A stretch of 64,000 nucleotides of DNA from Faecalimonas umbilicata (GTDB taxonomy: Bacteria > Bacillota > Clostridia > Lachnospirales > Lachnospiraceae). Within the stretch, counting starts at the first letter, position 1; each line of letters opens with the position of its first letter. The translations under genes were made by a program, and so were the position numbers. Positions 63,667 through 64,000 of this stretch are shown one piece after another. The stretch spans positions 62,001 through 126,000 of the forward strand of contig NZ_SLZV01000004.1 in the NCBI RefSeq assembly GCF_004346095.1. Direction: 5' to 3'. The notes under the pieces were generated by a model. That model did no database searches. It saw only the letters and a list, made by a program, of their open reading frames with translations, and had not been told where the DNA came from.

Positions 63667-64000
63667 CTATTTCGCGTAATCTGTCACTCTTGACTCGCGG
63701 ATTACATTTACTTTAATCTGACCAGGATATTCCAATTCAAACTCAATCTGCTTTGAAATATCTCTTGCCATCAATACCATATCATCATCAGATACCTGTT
63801 CTGGAACTACCATAATACGAATCTCTCTACCTGCCTGAATTGCAAAAGATTTATCGACACCTTTAAACTGGTTCGCAATATCCTCTAACTGTTTTAATCT
63901 GTTTGTGTACGTCTCTAACGTTTCTCTTCTCGCACCCGGTCTTGCAGCCGATATTGTATCCGCTGCCTGCACAATACATGCAATCAGTGTTTCCGGTTCT
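63667..64000 (-). CDS. rny: Ribonuclease Y, C-terminal part (5' end beyond the window)
   Basis: About 110 codons of the membrane-anchored endoribonuclease that initiates mRNA turnover. Visible motifs: [20 protein letters not shown] (end of the HD domain), [19 protein letters not shown], and the C-terminal [17 protein letters not shown] block with [17 protein letters not shown] at the end, all diagnostic of RNase Y. The N-terminal anchor, KH domain and the rest of the HD domain are outside. A terminator follows. Confidence 0.96.
   Translation of the reverse strand, partial: EPETLIACIVQAADTISAARPGARRETLETYTNRLKQLEDIANQFKGVDKSFAIQAGREIRIMVVPEQVSDDDMVLMARDISKQIEFELEYPGQIKVNVIRESRVTDYAK

Noticed and set aside
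1-64000. Search by eye for CRISPR arrays, insertion sequences, phage genes, rRNA
   Set aside because: No repeat-spacer pattern, transposase motif, integrase, phage structural gene or rRNA segment was seen.

Overview
This window looks like a low-to-moderate GC, spore-forming member of the Lachnospiraceae (Clostridia). The reasons are the gene order plsX-acpP-rnc-smc-ftsY, a zinc-type ribosomal protein L32 beside a YceD-family gene, spore-related genes (PdaA, SpoVB and SpoIIM types), a Pta-AckA acetate pathway, and strong AGGAGG-type ribosome binding sites with TTGACA/TATAAT promoters. A species cannot be named from the sequence alone. Almost all of it is dense housekeeping and sugar-metabolism sequence. 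I see no phage, insertion sequence, CRISPR array or rRNA, and no gene-free stretch longer than about 250 bases.

Layout. 1-4.7 kb: hexuronate/mannonate catabolism (SDR-type mannonate oxidoreductase cut by the window edge, UxuA, a GPH-family sugar symporter) with a divergent AraC regulator. 4.7-11.3 kb: the conserved block ftsY-smc-rnc-acpP-plsX (minus strand). 11.5-19.05 kb: a sugar cassette with two sugar-phosphate-isomerase-type TIM barrels, two Gfo/Idh/MocA dehydrogenases, a TM2-domain protein, a second GPH symporter and a second AraC regulator paralogous to the first. This cassette sits between plsX and rpmF-yceD, which are neighbours in many Firmicutes. 19.1-22.3 kb: rpmF, yceD, ackA, pta. 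22.4-32.5 kb: mgtE, tmcAL, degV, a WalJ/YycJ-type hydrolase, coaE, polA, a DUF1893 protein with an overlapping ECF-transporter S component, and a PepV-type dipeptidase. 32.7-38.6 kb: a PdaA-type deacetylase, a GNAT acetyltransferase, a small membrane protein, tRNA-Leu(CAA), a LysA-type decarboxylase, pyruvate kinase and a rhomboid-like protein without recognisable catalytic residues. 38.8-43.1 kb: one 1416-residue protein with two 2-hydroxyacyl-CoA dehydratase activator domains. 43.1-48.2 kb: an ABC-2 transporter (ATPase and two permeases) divergent from a DesK/NarL-type two-component system, resembling the LnrJK-LnrLMN linearmycin-resistance layout. 48.3-56.4 kb: glycolysis (gapA-pgk-tpiA and gpmI), interrupted by a condensation-like acyltransferase, a zinc-ribbon membrane protein (DUF6320-like) and a divergent alpha/beta hydrolase. 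56.5-60.8 kb: a PHP phosphatase, mnmA, iscU, iscS and iscR. 60.8-64 kb: a SpoVB-type flippase, a SpoIIM-like protein, a Nudix hydrolase and the 3' end of RNase Y.

How the parts fit: sugars enter through two separately regulated GPH/AraC modules, are burned by the glycolytic genes here, and leave as acetate through Pta-AckA. Candidate Rex-type (NADH-sensing) operator sequences lie in front of both gapA and pta, suggesting that redox state ties the two together. The iscR-iscS-iscU-mnmA run supplies iron-sulfur clusters and tRNA thiolation under an IscR-like operator.

The best leads for undescribed biology are the cassette inserted into the plsX locus with its 21-bp-phased repeats, the acyltransferase/DUF6320/hydrolase module inside the glycolytic run, the DUF1893/ECF pair, the giant double activase, the rhomboid-like zinc-ribbon protein, and crossing RNA pairings in the pgk-tpiA gap. 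These rest on reading by eye; no alignments or searches were run.
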